From an uncultured Pelagibacteraceae bacterium (GTDB lineage Bacteria > Pseudomonadota > Alphaproteobacteria > Pelagibacterales > AG-422-B15), in the NCBI GenBank assembly GCA_902622985.1, contig CACNSH010000001.1, positions 128,036-192,035 on the forward strand: 64,000 nucleotides of DNA, read 5' to 3'. A program made the position numbers and the translations under genes. Under the pieces are notes generated by a model that saw only the letters and a list, made by a program, of their open reading frames with translations, was not told the origin of the DNA and made no database searches. Position 1 is the first letter of the stretch. The number at the start of each line of letters is the position of its first letter. Positions 50,223 to 60,566 of the stretch are shown one piece after another.

Positions 50223-51329
50223 ATGAAAAAAACTTTAGAGGTAAAGACCGGAACAGATGAATATAAAATATTAATTGGTGATAATATTTTATTGAGTGTA
50301 GGTTCATTAATAAAAAAGAAATTAATAAACCCACGAGTTTTCATAATTACTAATAAATTTATTCATAAGCTTTACGGAAAAAAATTAGAGAACTCACTAA
50401 AAAAAAATAAAATAAGTTTTAATAAGATAATAATTAATGATGGTGAGAAATACAAAAATATTAAAACTATTAATTTAATTACATCTAAACTTCTCAAATA
50501 TAAGGTTGATAGGAACGATACTTTAATTGCTTTTGGTGGAGGTGTTATTGGCGATATTGTAGGTTTTTCAGCAAGTATCACATTAAGAGGTATTAATTTT
50601 ATTCAGATACCTACAACATTATTATCGCAAGTCGATTCTGCAGTAGGAGGCAAAACAGGAGTCAATACTAAAGAAGGCAAAAATCTGATAGGTACTTTTT
50701 ACCAACCTAAATTAGTGATTTCGGATGTTTCACTATTAAAATCTCTTCCAAAAAGGGAGATTTTATCTGGCTATGCTGAAATAATTAAGTATGGACTTAT
50801 TATGGATAAAAGATTCCTTAATTGGCTTTTAGATAATGAATCGAAGCTTATGACATTTAACAAAAAATATTTAATTGAGGCTGTTTTCCACTCTTGCAAA
50901 AATAAAGCAATAATTGTAAGAAAAGATGAAAAAGAAAAAAATATAAGAGCAATACTTAATTTAGGCCATACTTTCGGACATGCTATTGAAGCAATAAATA
51001 ATTACCAGAAATCATTAACACATGGAGAAGCTGTATCTATTGGCATCATGATGGCTCTAGATATGTCTTCACTTCAAGGAAATAGTTTAAATAAAAATAT
51101 TAATAAAATAAAAAATCATTTTCAAAAATTAAAAATGAAAACCAAAATACCTAACAATATTAAAAGAAAGATATCACTTAAAAAATTTAAAGAGACAATG
51201 AATTCTGATAAAAAAGTAAAAAATAATCACATTAATCTGATTCTTTTAAGGAATTTAGGTAAAGCTTATTTAACCAATCGATATTCAACTAGAAAATTAG
51301 ACAGCGTGATAAGTAATTATATAAATTAG
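50223..51329 (+). CDS. aroB: 3-dehydroquinate synthase
   Basis: A 368-residue NAD- and metal-dependent enzyme. FGGGVIGDIVGFSAS and IPTTLLSQVDSAVGGKTGVN are diagnostic; NLGHTFGHAIE supplies metal-binding His. It makes 3-dehydroquinate from DAHP, the second step of aromatic amino acid synthesis. The stop codon is directly followed by the start of the next gene, so aroK-aroB-corC are probably one operon. Confidence 0.94.
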   Translation: MKKTLEVKTGTDEYKILIGDNILLSVGSLIKKKLINPRVFIITNKFIHKLYGKKLENSLKKNKISFNKIIINDGEKYKNIKTINLITSKLLKYKVDRNDTLIAFGGGVIGDIVGFSASITLRGINFIQIPTTLLSQVDSAVGGKTGVNTKEGKNLIGTFYQPKLVISDVSLLKSLPKREILSGYAEIIKYGLIMDKRFLNWLLDNESKLMTFNKKYLIEAVFHSCKNKAIIVRKDEKEKNIRAILNLGHTFGHAIEAINNYQKSLTHGEAVSIGIMMALDMSSLQGNSLNKNINKIKNHFQKLKMKTKIPNNIKRKISLKKFKETMNSDKKVKNNHINLILLRNLGKAYLTNRYSTRKLDSVISNYIN

Positions 51330-52598
51330 ATGATATTTGAAATTATCGTATTATTTTTAGCCATAATAGTTCTTTTAGCATTTTCTGCATTTTTCTCGGG
51401 ATCAGAAACAGCATTAACTGCAAGTACGCGAAGTAGGTTAACCGGACTTGGCATGAAGGGTAAAAAGAATTCTAATGTCGCAATAGATTTATTGAATAAG
51501 AAAGAAGCCTTAATTGGAGCGATTTTACTCGGTAATAATTTAGTTAATATTCTTGCTTCAGCTTTAGCTACGAGTTTATTAATCAAAATATTTGGAAATA
51601 CAGGTGTTGCTTATGCTGTAATCATAATGACAGCATTAATTGTGATTTTTGCAGAAATTCTTCCTAAAAGTTATGCTATTGCAAATGCAGAGAAAATGGC
51701 ACTACTAGTAAGTCCATTGTTAAAACCATTTGTAACCATCTTAGCGCCCGTAACTTGGCTGATGGAAAAAATCGTTTTTACTATTTTAAATATAATTGGA
51801 ATTAAACATGATCAGAATGCAAGAAGTTTATCTGTAGCTGATGAAATTAGGGGAACTGTAGATCTCCATCATAAAGAAGGAAGGTTATTTAAAATGGATA
51901 AAGATATGGTGACTGGAATATTGGATTTATCAGAAACAACTGTTGAGGATATTATGGTTCACAGAAGCAACATCTTTATGGTTAATATTGATGAAGATCC
52001 TGAAAAAATAATTAGCCAAGTTGTTGAAAGTCCTTATACAAGAATACCAGTATGGAAAGACAATAATGAAAATATTATTGGCCTAGTGCACGCAAAAAAT
52101 CTGTTAAGAAAGCTAAATGAACTTAAATCTGTAAAAATTTCAAGAGAGAATATAAAGCAATCATTAATTAAAACTTGGTTTGTGCCAGAAACTACACCTT
52201 TAAAAAATCAATTACAAATGCACCTAAACAGAAAAATTAAATTAGCTATGGTGGTTGATGAATATGGTGTATTGAATGGAATGATAAGTCTTGAGGATAT
52301 TATTGAAGAGATTGTAGGAGAAATCAGCGATGAACATGATATCGATTTAGCTGATATTGTAAGAAATAAAGATGGCTCAATTAAAGTTCAAGGATCTACA
52401 GAAATAAGAAACATTAATAGAAGTTTTGGTTGGGACCTGCCTGATGAAGATGCAAATACTATTTCTGGCTTAATAATAAATGAGTCAAGGACCTTTCCTA
52501 AAGCTGGACAAGTTTTTCAATTTTATGGATTTAAATTCGAAATAATTGAAACTAAAAGAAATTTGATTTCACAAGTCAAAATTGCATCACTTAATTAA
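51330..52598 (+). CDS. CNNM/CorC-HlyC family transporter-like protein
   Basis: A 422-residue membrane protein. The first ~130 residues hold four hydrophobic segments of the DUF21/CNNM domain (SAFFSGSETALTASTRSR). A CBS pair follows (about 200-330, VEDIMVHRSN...MVVDEYGVLNGMISLEDII), then the C-terminal CorC/HlyC domain. Members are implicated in Mg2+/Co2+ efflux and resistance; 'hemolysin' is an old, mistaken label. Its neighbour aroKB is a common alphaproteobacterial linkage. Overlaps bolA by 12 bp convergently. Confidence 0.88.
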   Translation: MIFEIIVLFLAIIVLLAFSAFFSGSETALTASTRSRLTGLGMKGKKNSNVAIDLLNKKEALIGAILLGNNLVNILASALATSLLIKIFGNTGVAYAVIIMTALIVIFAEILPKSYAIANAEKMALLVSPLLKPFVTILAPVTWLMEKIVFTILNIIGIKHDQNARSLSVADEIRGTVDLHHKEGRLFKMDKDMVTGILDLSETTVEDIMVHRSNIFMVNIDEDPEKIISQVVESPYTRIPVWKDNNENIIGLVHAKNLLRKLNELKSVKISRENIKQSLIKTWFVPETTPLKNQLQMHLNRKIKLAMVVDEYGVLNGMISLEDIIEEIVGEISDEHDIDLADIVRNKDGSIKVQGSTEIRNINRSFGWDLPDEDANTISGLIINESRTFPKAGQVFQFYGFKFEIIETKRNLISQVKIASLN

Positions 52599-52868
52599 AT
52601 CATATTCTGACTTTATATAGAGTTTTAATCTTATTGAGTGTATCTCTGTCGATATTTCTTCTTTAAGTATGTTATGAACAATCCTCTCTCTTTCAATTCT
52701 TGAATGTCCATTAAAAGACTCTGAAACAATAATGATTTTAATATGTGAAGTATCTTTGTTATCACCTTCATAATGATTTTTATGTTGATCAGAAAAGTTT
52801 ATAATTTTAAAAAAAGACGGTTTTAGATTGTCATTAATTTTCTTATCTATAGATTCTTCTAGGGTCAT
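52587..52868 (-). CDS. BolA-family protein
   Basis: A 93-residue BolA-like protein. The NHYEGDNKDTSHIKIIIVSESFNGHSRIERERIV pattern is the BolA fold with the conserved His-rich loop. BolA proteins work with monothiol glutaredoxins in iron-sulfur handling or as regulators. Divergent from the dnaJ-cobS-cobT operon, as is usual in alphaproteobacteria. Confidence 0.88.
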   Translation of the reverse strand: MTLEESIDKKINDNLKPSFFKIINFSDQHKNHYEGDNKDTSHIKIIIVSESFNGHSRIERERIVHNILKEEISTEIHSIRLKLYIKSEYDLIK

Positions 52869-52903
52869 GTATATTAATCTAATCTAACATATGAAAAGAC
52901 AAT

Positions 52904-53443
52904 ATGAACAAAAGAAAATGTCATTTTAAGGGGTGCGAAGAAACAGGAGAATATCGCGCTCCTTCTTCCCCAAAAGATCTAGGGAAATACATTTGGTTCT
53001 GTCTAAAACACATAAAAGAATATAATAAAAAATGGAATTATTTTTCAGATATGACAGCCGATGAAATTGAGGCATTTATCGAAAATGACATAATTGGCCA
53101 TAGAAAAACTAAGCAAATAGGATCAAATGATACGAGTTATTTTGAAAAAATATCTAAAATTTCAGAGAGAATGTTTCAGGGGATGAATAATCTTGAAAAT
53201 ACGCTCGTACATCCTAGTTATTATAGTTCTAAGTATTTAAATGCTCTTGCAACTTTAGGGATTGATAATAAGAAAAGTTCACTCAATGAAATCAAGTCCA
53301 AATTCAAAAAGATTGTAAAAGAATTACACCCTGATACAGTTGGTAACAATGAAAAAAATAAAGAAAAATTAACTAGGGTTTTAGAAGCCTATAAAATAAT
53401 AAAGGAACAATATGACAACAACAGAAAATCTCATGCAAAGTAA
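52904..53443 (+). CDS. DnaJ-domain protein linked to cobS
   Basis: A 179-residue protein with a Cys-containing N-terminus (CHFKGCEETGEYRAP and FCLKHI, probably a zinc site) and a C-terminal J domain containing the HPD motif (VKELHPDTVG). It is the alphaproteobacterial J-protein that precedes cobS; the HPD lets it stimulate an Hsp70. Its last codons overlap the start of cobS by 32 bp. The partner and client are unknown. Confidence 0.82.
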   Translation: MNKRKCHFKGCEETGEYRAPSSPKDLGKYIWFCLKHIKEYNKKWNYFSDMTADEIEAFIENDIIGHRKTKQIGSNDTSYFEKISKISERMFQGMNNLENTLVHPSYYSSKYLNALATLGIDNKKSSLNEIKSKFKKIVKELHPDTVGNNEKNKEKLTRVLEAYKIIKEQYDNNRKSHAK

Positions 53444-54401
53444 ACCGGATATATCTATATCTGTGAATCAAGCTTTTGGATTTGATACAGATCTTCATGT
53501 TGAGGGTTTTTCAAAGAAATCAGAGTATGTTCCTGAAATCGACTCTAACTATTGCTTTGATAAGTCAACTACCATGGCAATACTGTCTGGGTTTAAATAT
53601 AACAGAAGAGTTATGGTCCAAGGATTACATGGGACTGGAAAATCAACACATATTGAACAGATTGCTGCTCGGCTTAATTGGCCTTGCGTAAGAGTCAATC
53701 TTGACAGCCACATTAGTCGGATTGATTTGATTGGTAAAGATGCAATCGTATTAAATGATGGAAAGCAAGTTACGGAATTTCAAGACGGAATCTTGCCTTG
53801 GTCATTGCAAACACCTACAGCTTTGGTATTTGATGAATATGATGCTGGAAGACCAGATGTTATGTTTGTCATTCAAAGAGTATTAGAGTCGGAAGGTAAA
53901 TTTACATTATTAGATAAGAACAGAGTTTTAACGCCAAATCCATATTTTAGATTATTTGCAACTACAAACACCGTTGGGTTAGGAGATACAACTGGACTTT
54001 ATCATGGTACACAGCAAATAAATCAAGGGCAGATGGATAGGTGGAGCATAGTTACTACTCTTAACTATTTAGATCTTGAACAAGAAAAAAAGATAATGCT
54101 CTCGAAAGTTCCTTCATTTAATAACCCTGAAAAGGAAGAGATCATTGAATTGATGATAAAGGTTGCTGATTTATCCAGAAAAGGTCTTGCAAATGGAGAT
54201 ATATCAACGGTTATGAGTCCCAGGACAGTTCTAACTTGGGCCCAAAATTCTGAAATTTTTGATCACAATTATTCCGCAGCATTTAAACTTACTTTCTTAA
54301 ATAAGTGTGATGAAAGTGAAAGACAAATTATAGCCGAGTACTATCAACGCTGTTTTGGAGAAGAGGTCACAACTGAAGCAAGCAAATTTGATTTAGTTTA
54401 G
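53412..54401 (+). CDS. cobS: CobS-type AAA+ ATPase
   Basis: A 329-residue AAA+ ATPase. [20 protein letters not shown] is the Walker [16 protein letters not shown] the Walker B, and [18 protein letters not shown] the sensor region. CobS and CobT form the ATPase-chaperone part of aerobic cobaltochelatase with CobN. The ATG at 53,412 lies inside the dnaJ-like gene. No cobN is in the window, so the role may be cobalt insertion or some other metal-insertase/AAA-VWA activity. Confidence 0.9.
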   Translation: MTTTENLMQSKPDISISVNQAFGFDTDLHVEGFSKKSEYVPEIDSNYCFDKSTTMAILSGFKYNRRVMVQGLHGTGKSTHIEQIAARLNWPCVRVNLDSHISRIDLIGKDAIVLNDGKQVTEFQDGILPWSLQTPTALVFDEYDAGRPDVMFVIQRVLESEGKFTLLDKNRVLTPNPYFRLFATTNTVGLGDTTGLYHGTQQINQGQMDRWSIVTTLNYLDLEQEKKIMLSKVPSFNNPEKEEIIELMIKVADLSRKGLANGDISTVMSPRTVLTWAQNSEIFDHNYSAAFKLTFLNKCDESERQIIAEYYQRCFGEEVTTEASKFDLV

Positions 54402-56236
54402 TGAAAGAAGATTTTTTAGAGGATATCAAAAAAGCTATATCTTCCACTACACGAGCAATAGCTGAAGATAAAGAAATTGATGTTGTATTCGAGGATAATC
54501 TATCATCAACTGATAATAAAATTGTTCTACCTAAAATTGACAATAATGAGGACTTAAAAAATTTAAATCAATTACGCGGGCATGCTGATAATGAGGCTCT
54601 TAGGTACAAATATCATAACAAAGAAACCTACATACAATTCGAACCCTCTGGTGAAAAAAATAGGAAAATTTACGAAGTTCTAGAAAATACTCGAATCCAA
54701 CTTATAGGCAGTAAGTTAATGCGAGGGGTTAAATCTAATTTAAAGACACTCTATGAACAAAAATTTAGAGAGAAGAACTTAGACACTGTTTCAAAGCAAT
54801 CAGATTTGAATATTGAAGACGCAATAGACTTGTATTTAAGAAATAAAATCAATCCTGATTATCTACCATCTAACTCAAATAATGCCCTTAATCTATGGAA
54901 GAAATGGTTGAATAATAAAATTAGTGACTCATCTGATCAACTTTTAAAAAATATACATAATCAAAAACTTTTTGCTGAAAATGTGAACGAACTAATTAGA
55001 GAGCTAGATTATTATGATAATGAAAATAGTGATGATAAAGACAACAAAGAGGAGGAAAATCAAAATATTGATCAACTAGAAAACAATGAGGTCAATGAAA
55101 TGGAAAACCAGTCTTCCTTTAGTGATGAAGAATCTACTCAGTCTGAGGAAGAGGTAGGTTATGATGAAACTGAGATGAATATTGACCAACAAGAAGATGA
55201 TGAACTAAGTGAATTAGATGAAGGTAATACTGAAAACGCAACTCCCCAATACAAAGCAGAAAATTCAGTAGAAAAAATACTCAACGAATACGAAATTTAT
55301 ACTGAGGAATTTGATGAGGTTATTACTGCAAAAAATATCTGTGAAGATGAAGAACTAAATAGATTAAGGGCTTATCTAGATCAGCAATTAAAAGCTTATC
55401 AAATGATAATTTCAAGATTAGCCAACAGACTGCAAAGAAAGCTATTGGCTAAGCAAAATCGAAGTTGGGATTTTGATCTTGAGGAAGGACTGCTCGATAC
55501 CTCAAGACTTACGAGAATAATTATGGATCCATACCATTCACTGTCATTTAAAAAAGAAAAAGACACAGATTTTAAAGATACTGTGGTTTCATTACTTATA
55601 GATAACTCAGGTTCAATGAGAGGTCGCCCTATAACAGTTGCAGCAATGAGTGCAGATATTCTTGCGAGGACACTTGAAAGGTGCGGCGTTAAAGTTGAGA
55701 TACTTGGCTTTACCACTAAAGCTTGGAAAGGTGGAAAGAGCAGAGAGCATTGGATGCAAAATAAAAAAATTCCATCTCCTGGAAGATTAAATGATTTAAG
55801 GCATATAATTTATAAAGCGGCTGATGAACCGTGGAGAAGGTCAAAGAAAAATCTTGGATTAATGATGCGTGAGGGACTTTTAAAAGAGAATATAGATGGT
55901 GAAGCATTGTTATGGGCACACAAAAGGCTTCAGGCAAGATATGAAGCAAGAAAAATATTAATGGTTATCTCAGATGGTGCGCCTGTCGATGATAGTACAC
56001 TTTCAGTAAATACAGGTAATTATTTAGAAAAACATCTTCGAGGTGTTATAAATTGGATAGAGTCTAAATCTTCAATTCAGTTGCTTGCTGTTGGAATTGG
56101 CCACGATGTAACAAGATACTACAAAAGAGCTGTAACAATAGTTGATGCAGAACAATTAGCTGACGTAATGACTGAGCAGTTGGTAGATCTTTTTGAAGAA
56201 AACGAAAATAATTTAAACCGTCAGACTATTAACTAG
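54401..56236 (+). CDS. cobT: CobT-type VWA protein
   Basis: A 611-residue partner of CobS, starting with a GTG that overlaps the cobS TAG by one base. Residues about 215-285 are highly acidic ([21 protein letters not shown]), as in other CobT proteins. The C-terminal VWA domain has the MIDAS motif LLIDNSGSM. CobT bridges the ATPase ring to the chelatase. The N-terminus contains [13 protein letters not shown] typical of CobT. Confidence 0.9.
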   Translation: MKEDFLEDIKKAISSTTRAIAEDKEIDVVFEDNLSSTDNKIVLPKIDNNEDLKNLNQLRGHADNEALRYKYHNKETYIQFEPSGEKNRKIYEVLENTRIQLIGSKLMRGVKSNLKTLYEQKFREKNLDTVSKQSDLNIEDAIDLYLRNKINPDYLPSNSNNALNLWKKWLNNKISDSSDQLLKNIHNQKLFAENVNELIRELDYYDNENSDDKDNKEEENQNIDQLENNEVNEMENQSSFSDEESTQSEEEVGYDETEMNIDQQEDDELSELDEGNTENATPQYKAENSVEKILNEYEIYTEEFDEVITAKNICEDEELNRLRAYLDQQLKAYQMIISRLANRLQRKLLAKQNRSWDFDLEEGLLDTSRLTRIIMDPYHSLSFKKEKDTDFKDTVVSLLIDNSGSMRGRPITVAAMSADILARTLERCGVKVEILGFTTKAWKGGKSREHWMQNKKIPSPGRLNDLRHIIYKAADEPWRRSKKNLGLMMREGLLKENIDGEALLWAHKRLQARYEARKILMVISDGAPVDDSTLSVNTGNYLEKHLRGVINWIESKSSIQLLAVGIGHDVTRYYKRAVTIVDAEQLADVMTEQLVDLFEENENNLNRQTIN

Positions 56237-56519
56237 CTTTTTTTTGTGCATTATTCATAGCACGTTGTACTCTCTTTGCTTTTTGAGACAATTTCTTACT
56301 TTTTGTTTGTGTTAAGAATTCATCAATACCGCCAAATTTGGAAACTGTTCTGATTGATGAAGTAGCTACAGAGAACCTTATATTCTTATTTAATATATCA
56401 CTTTTAAAAGTTACAGACTGAAGATTAACATTAAATTTTCTTCTTGTCTTATTATTGGCTTTGCTCACATTATTACCAAATTGTACTTTTTTTCCTGATA
56501 GATCACATGCTTTTGTCAT
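56229..56519 (-). CDS. rpmB: Large ribosomal protein L28
   Basis: A 96-residue L28. [29 protein letters not shown] is the family opening, and [19 protein letters not shown] follows. A basic structural protein of the 50S subunit. Its end overlaps the 3' end of cobT by 8 bp (convergent). Confidence 0.94.
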   Translation of the reverse strand: MTKACDLSGKKVQFGNNVSKANNKTRRKFNVNLQSVTFKSDILNKNIRFSVATSSIRTVSKFGGIDEFLTQTKSKKLSQKAKRVQRAMNNAQKKAS

Positions 56520-56561
56520 AGTAAGTTTAAGTAAAGTTTTTGGTAATTATTGTCAATATGA

Positions 56562-57524
56562 TTATTGCTTGAGGGTATCTTTTGTAATTGTTTCAACTGC
56601 TTCGTACATAGAAATTTCATTTTTCATTACTTTTTCAGAGTATTTTGGAATATTTCCCTTACTTGTCAGTCGTTTTGTTATGTCTGATGCAATTATATTT
56701 TTTACTTCTTCTTGGATCCAGTATTCAAGCTGATCAGCGCGTCTTTCATCAAATATCCCTTTTAACTTATTTTGATCAATTATCTGATTAATTGTTTTAA
56801 TAACATCCACCATTCCAGTTTGCTCAATCGCCGATACTAATAAAACTTGCTTTTCAAGCTCATCTAATTTCTTATAGTAACTCAGGGCTGATTTATAGTC
56901 AGCGGCAGTTTTTGAGGCTTCCATTTTCAACTCACCGTCATTTTTATTGACTATAAATATATCTGCATATTCTGTAATACCTTTTTTTATTCCTTGCAGC
57001 TCATCACCAGAACCAGGACCAACAATAAGAGTAAATATATCAACTAAATTGCTTGCAACAATTTCTGATTGTCCCACGCCAACTGTTTCAATAAATATAA
57101 AGTCATAGCCTGCAGCATCTAATATGATGGATGCTTCGCGAGTTCCCATTGAGATACCTCCTAAAGTACCCCTTGAGGGTGTAGATCTTATAAAAGTATT
57201 TGGATTTTTAGATATCTCTACCATTCGAGTTTTATCTCCTAATATTGACCCACCAGTAATTTGCGAGGATGGATCAATAGCTAAAATACCTAACTTATAA
57301 TTTTGACTGACCAAATAACTTCCAAAGGACTCAATGAATGTTGACTTCCCAACTCCAGGCGGGCCAGAGAAACCTACTCTTATTGATTTACCAGGCTTCT
57401 TAATTAACTCTGATATTAGCTGCCTACTAATTTGTTGATCAGTGTCTTTTGAGGACTCAACTAATGTAATAGCTTTAGCAATGGCAGCTCTTTCACCCTT
57501 AATAATCTTATCTACTAATTCCAT
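56562..57524 (-). CDS. meaB: MeaB: G3E-family GTPase, methylmalonyl-CoA mutase chaperone
   Basis: A 320-residue GTPase. VGFSGPPGVGKSTFIESFG is Walker A, FIETVGVGQSE the switch II, and IVNKNDGE the guanine-specificity motif. MeaB/ArgK loads and guards adenosylcobalamin in methylmalonyl-CoA mutase. It follows mutB by 3 bp, so they are one operon. Usual length. Confidence 0.92.
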   Translation of the reverse strand: MELVDKIIKGERAAIAKAITLVESSKDTDQQISRQLISELIKKPGKSIRVGFSGPPGVGKSTFIESFGSYLVSQNYKLGILAIDPSSQITGGSILGDKTRMVEISKNPNTFIRSTPSRGTLGGISMGTREASIILDAAGYDFIFIETVGVGQSEIVASNLVDIFTLIVGPGSGDELQGIKKGITEYADIFIVNKNDGELKMEASKTAADYKSALSYYKKLDELEKQVLLVSAIEQTGMVDVIKTINQIIDQNKLKGIFDERRADQLEYWIQEEVKNIIASDITKRLTSKGNIPKYSEKVMKNEISMYEAVETITKDTLKQ

Positions 57525-57527
57525 TAA

Positions 57528-59681
57528 CTATTCTTTACTTAAGTTATCTGAAATCAAATCGATAACTTTTTCGGCAGACTCTATGATGTTGGAACCTGGA
57601 CCAAAAATGGCCGATACATTATTTTCATACAGAAATTCGTAATCTTGTTCTGGAATTATGCCTCCCACAAAAACAATTATCTTTGACTTAGGATCAATCT
57701 CTTTTAGGCCTTTCATTAATTCAGGTACAAGTGTTTTATGTCCTGCCGCTAAAGTTGAAACTCCAATTGCATGAACATCATTTTCAATGGCATCTTTTGC
57801 AACATCTTTAGGCGATTGAAATAGTGGGCCCATATCAACATCAAAACCCATGTCAGCAAATGAGGTTGCAACAATCTTTGCTCCCCTATCGTGGCCATCC
57901 TGACCCATTTTAACTACTAGAACTCGTGGTCTTCTACCATTTACATTTTCAAATTCCTTAATTTTACTTTCAACCTTCATAAATTCTTTATCACCTTCAA
58001 AATGTTTACCATATACTCCTGATACACTTAAGCTTTTTGCAAAATGTCTACCATATACTTGCTCTAATGCTTTTGAAACTTCTCCAACCGTTGCTCTTAA
58101 TTTAATAGCTTCTATACAAGGAATAAGAAGATTTGTTTCATCTTTAGCAGCATTAGTTAAATTAGTAAGTGCTTTTTCAACAGCTTTTGTGTTACGTGAC
58201 TCTTTTATTGCATGTATTTTCTTTATTTGATCATCTCGAACGCGATTATTATCAATTACTCTCACATCAACTGAAGGTTCTTTTGGGTTTTTATATTTAT
58301 TTACACCAACAACAACCCTTGATCCACTATCGACTTTAGCTTGCTTCTTAGTTGCAGACTCTTCAATTTTTAGTTTAGGAATCCCTGCCTTAACAGCTTT
58401 GGTCATTCCACCTAATTCCTCAATTTCTGTAATAATATCCCAAGTTTTTTTTGATAATTCTTCAGTTAAGTTTTCAACAAAATATGACCCTGCAAGAGGG
58501 TCAACCGTTTTTGTAACACCAGTTTCATTTTGAAGAATCAATTGAGTATTTCTAGCAATTCTTGCAGACTCGTCTGTTGGTAAAGCAATTGCTTCATCGA
58601 AGGAATTTGTGTGCAAACTTTGTGTTCCTCCAAGGATAGCAGATAAGGCCTCATAAGATGTTCTTATAATGTTATTATAAGGATCTTTCTCAGTTAAAGA
58701 TACGCCAGATGTTTGACAGTGTGTTCTTAAAATAAGAGATCTTTCATTTTTAGCTCCAAAATCTTTCATGATCTTAGCCCACAGAGTTCTTGCTGCTCTT
58801 AATTTAGCAATCTCCATAAAAAAGTCCGTTCCGATTGCAAAAAAGAAGGAGAGCCTCGGTGCAAAATCATCAACATCAAGACCTTTTGACATTGCTGCTC
58901 TTACATATTCCATTCCGTCAGCTAAAGTGTAAGCTAATTCAAGAACATTATCAGCGCCGGCTTCTTGCATATGATAACCTGAAATCGAAATAGAATTAAA
59001 CTTAGGCATTTCTTTTGAAGTAAATTCAATAATATCGGCAACAATTTTCATCGATGGCTCAGGAGGATATATATAAGTATTTCTTACCATGAACTCTTTT
59101 AAGATATCATTCTGAATTGTTCCTGATAGCAAACTTCTATCAACACCCTGTTCTTCTCCTGCAACAATAAATGATGCGAGTACTGGCAACACTGCGCCGT
59201 TCATAGTCATTGATACTGACATTTGATCTAGAGGAATATTATTAAAAAGTATTTTCATATCCTCAACAGTATCTATAGCTACACCAGCTTTACCTACATC
59301 ACCCATTACCAAATCGTCATCTGAGTCATACCCCCTGTGTGTTGGCAAATCAAAAGCAACTGAAAGACCTTTTTGACCAGATTCTAAATTCTTTTTATAA
59401 AATTCATTGGACTCCTCAGCAGTTGAAAATCCAGCATACTGCCTTATCGTCCAAGGTCTATTTGTGTACATTGATGCCTTTGGACCTCTTGTATATGGCC
59501 ATTGTCCAGGAAGAGAATTCTTTTCTACAAATGAAAAGTTCTCCATGTCCTCTTTAGTATATACTGGCTTAATATTTATTCCTTCATCAGTCTCTGATAT
59601 TGCATCACTAAAATTTTTCTTAGTTTCTTTTTCGAAACTTTTTTGCCATGTATTAAAGCCATTATTTGATTTTTTCGTCAT
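57528..59681 (-). CDS. mutB: Methylmalonyl-CoA mutase
   Basis: A 717-residue single-chain mutase. The N-terminal barrel has [15 protein letters not shown] and [14 protein letters not shown]; the C-terminal B12 domain carries [20 protein letters not shown] (DxHxxG, base-off cobalamin binding). It interconverts methylmalonyl-CoA and succinyl-CoA, the end of propionate catabolism. It needs adenosylcobalamin, and no synthesis genes are visible nearby. Operon with meaB. Confidence 0.95.
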   Translation of the reverse strand: MTKKSNNGFNTWQKSFEKETKKNFSDAISETDEGINIKPVYTKEDMENFSFVEKNSLPGQWPYTRGPKASMYTNRPWTIRQYAGFSTAEESNEFYKKNLESGQKGLSVAFDLPTHRGYDSDDDLVMGDVGKAGVAIDTVEDMKILFNNIPLDQMSVSMTMNGAVLPVLASFIVAGEEQGVDRSLLSGTIQNDILKEFMVRNTYIYPPEPSMKIVADIIEFTSKEMPKFNSISISGYHMQEAGADNVLELAYTLADGMEYVRAAMSKGLDVDDFAPRLSFFFAIGTDFFMEIAKLRAARTLWAKIMKDFGAKNERSLILRTHCQTSGVSLTEKDPYNNIIRTSYEALSAILGGTQSLHTNSFDEAIALPTDESARIARNTQLILQNETGVTKTVDPLAGSYFVENLTEELSKKTWDIITEIEELGGMTKAVKAGIPKLKIEESATKKQAKVDSGSRVVVGVNKYKNPKEPSVDVRVIDNNRVRDDQIKKIHAIKESRNTKAVEKALTNLTNAAKDETNLLIPCIEAIKLRATVGEVSKALEQVYGRHFAKSLSVSGVYGKHFEGDKEFMKVESKIKEFENVNGRRPRVLVVKMGQDGHDRGAKIVATSFADMGFDVDMGPLFQSPKDVAKDAIENDVHAIGVSTLAAGHKTLVPELMKGLKEIDPKSKIIVFVGGIIPEQDYEFLYENNVSAIFGPGSNIIESAEKVIDLISDNLSKE

Positions 59682-59752
59682 TTTTATTGAAACTTTTAAA
59701 TTTTGATTAAGTGATATATATAGTTAATTAGAAATAAAAAAAATTAGAATAT

Positions 59753-59842
59753 TTAAAGAACATTCCAAGTTGGTGATTCGGACATATAATCTACACCTTT
59801 TGTTCTACAATGGTCACCACATATAGTACTCTTTAAATTCTA
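59753..59842 (-). other. Short open frame with CGDHCRTKG, no normal start codon
   Basis: In the gap between mutB and the TerB-like gene, the minus strand has a 29-codon window opened by a TAG. The readable part is ICGDHCRTKGVDYMSESPTW ending NVL. A CxxxC/H pattern and ordered composition look protein-like for so AT-rich a gap, but there is no ATG, GTG or TTG before residue 20. It may be a gene remnant, a peptide with a rare start, or chance. Confidence 0.3.
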
Positions 59843-59860
59843 ATATACAAATATGTTATT

Positions 59861-60298
59861 ATGTTAGATAAATTCAAAACGCTATTATCAGATAATAAAG
59901 ATGTCAAAGAAGAAGAGTTTGAGGCATCACAATTAGCAGTTGCGTCTTTAATGGTTACGACTGCTCTGCACGATGGTGAATTTGATGAGATTGAAAAAGA
60001 TGAGATATTAAAATTGCTTGGTAATTTTTATAAATTAGATAACGATAAATTAAATAAACTTTTTGAGGCTTCTTTTGAACTTGTTGATAACGCGAATGAT
60101 ATTCACCAATTCACGTCAAAAATTAATAGCTTACTTACTGATGATGAAAAAATAATGATAATTGAAATGATATGGAAAATTGTAATTGCAGATGGCAGAA
60201 TTGATGATTATGAAAATGCTTTAGTACGTAAAATATCTGGTCTTCTATATATCGATGACTTTAAAGTTGGTGAAATAAAGAAAAAACTCTCACAATAG
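59861..60298 (+). CDS. TerB-family protein
   Basis: A 145-residue helical protein with the TerB/DjlA-N fold: VASLMVTTALHDGEFDEIEKDEI and WKIVIADGRIDDYENALVRKIS, two acidic helix pairs. TerB-like proteins bind metal ions and often work at membranes; this is a short cytoplasmic form. It is in line with fdxA (7-bp gap) and carD. Confidence 0.85.
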   Translation: MLDKFKTLLSDNKDVKEEEFEASQLAVASLMVTTALHDGEFDEIEKDEILKLLGNFYKLDNDKLNKLFEASFELVDNANDIHQFTSKINSLLTDDEKIMIIEMIWKIVIADGRIDDYENALVRKISGLLYIDDFKVGEIKKKLSQ

Positions 60299-60304
60299 TT
60301 TAAA

Positions 60305-60562
60305 ATGACATACCTAGTTAATGAAAAATGCATAAAATGCAAATATACTGATTGCGTGGAGGTATGTCCGGTTGATTGTTTCTACGAAGGTGAAAATATG
60401 TTAGTAATTAATCCTGATGAATGCATAGATTGCGGTGTGTGTGAACCAGAGTGTCCCGTAGATGCAATCATCTCTGATACAGATGATAAAGATAAAAAAT
60501 GTATGAGAGTGAAGAAAATAAATATGATAAATATTTTTCCGAAAAATCTGGAGGTTAGGTAA
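60305..60562 (+). CDS. fdxA: FdxA-type ferredoxin, C-terminus altered by an indel
   Basis: The 7Fe/8Fe ferredoxin [17 protein letters not shown]...[30 protein letters not shown] is intact, so both clusters can form. After DDKDKK (60,499) the annotated frame continues with an unfamiliar basic tail. The next frame instead reads [18 protein letters not shown] and stops at 60,558, which matches the usual FdxA ending. The family normally has 20-30 more residues between these points, so a deletion with a frameshift, or a one-base loss, is suspected. fdxA-carD is a conserved pair. Confidence 0.85.
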   Translation: MTYLVNEKCIKCKYTDCVEVCPVDCFYEGENMLVINPDECIDCGVCEPECPVDAIISDTDDKDKKCMRVKKINMINIFPKNLEVR

Positions 60563-60566
60563 TCTT

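Noticed and set aside
59682-59860. Cobalamin riboswitch before mutB
   Set aside because: The upstream gap is too short and shows no B12-box-like sequence that I could identify.
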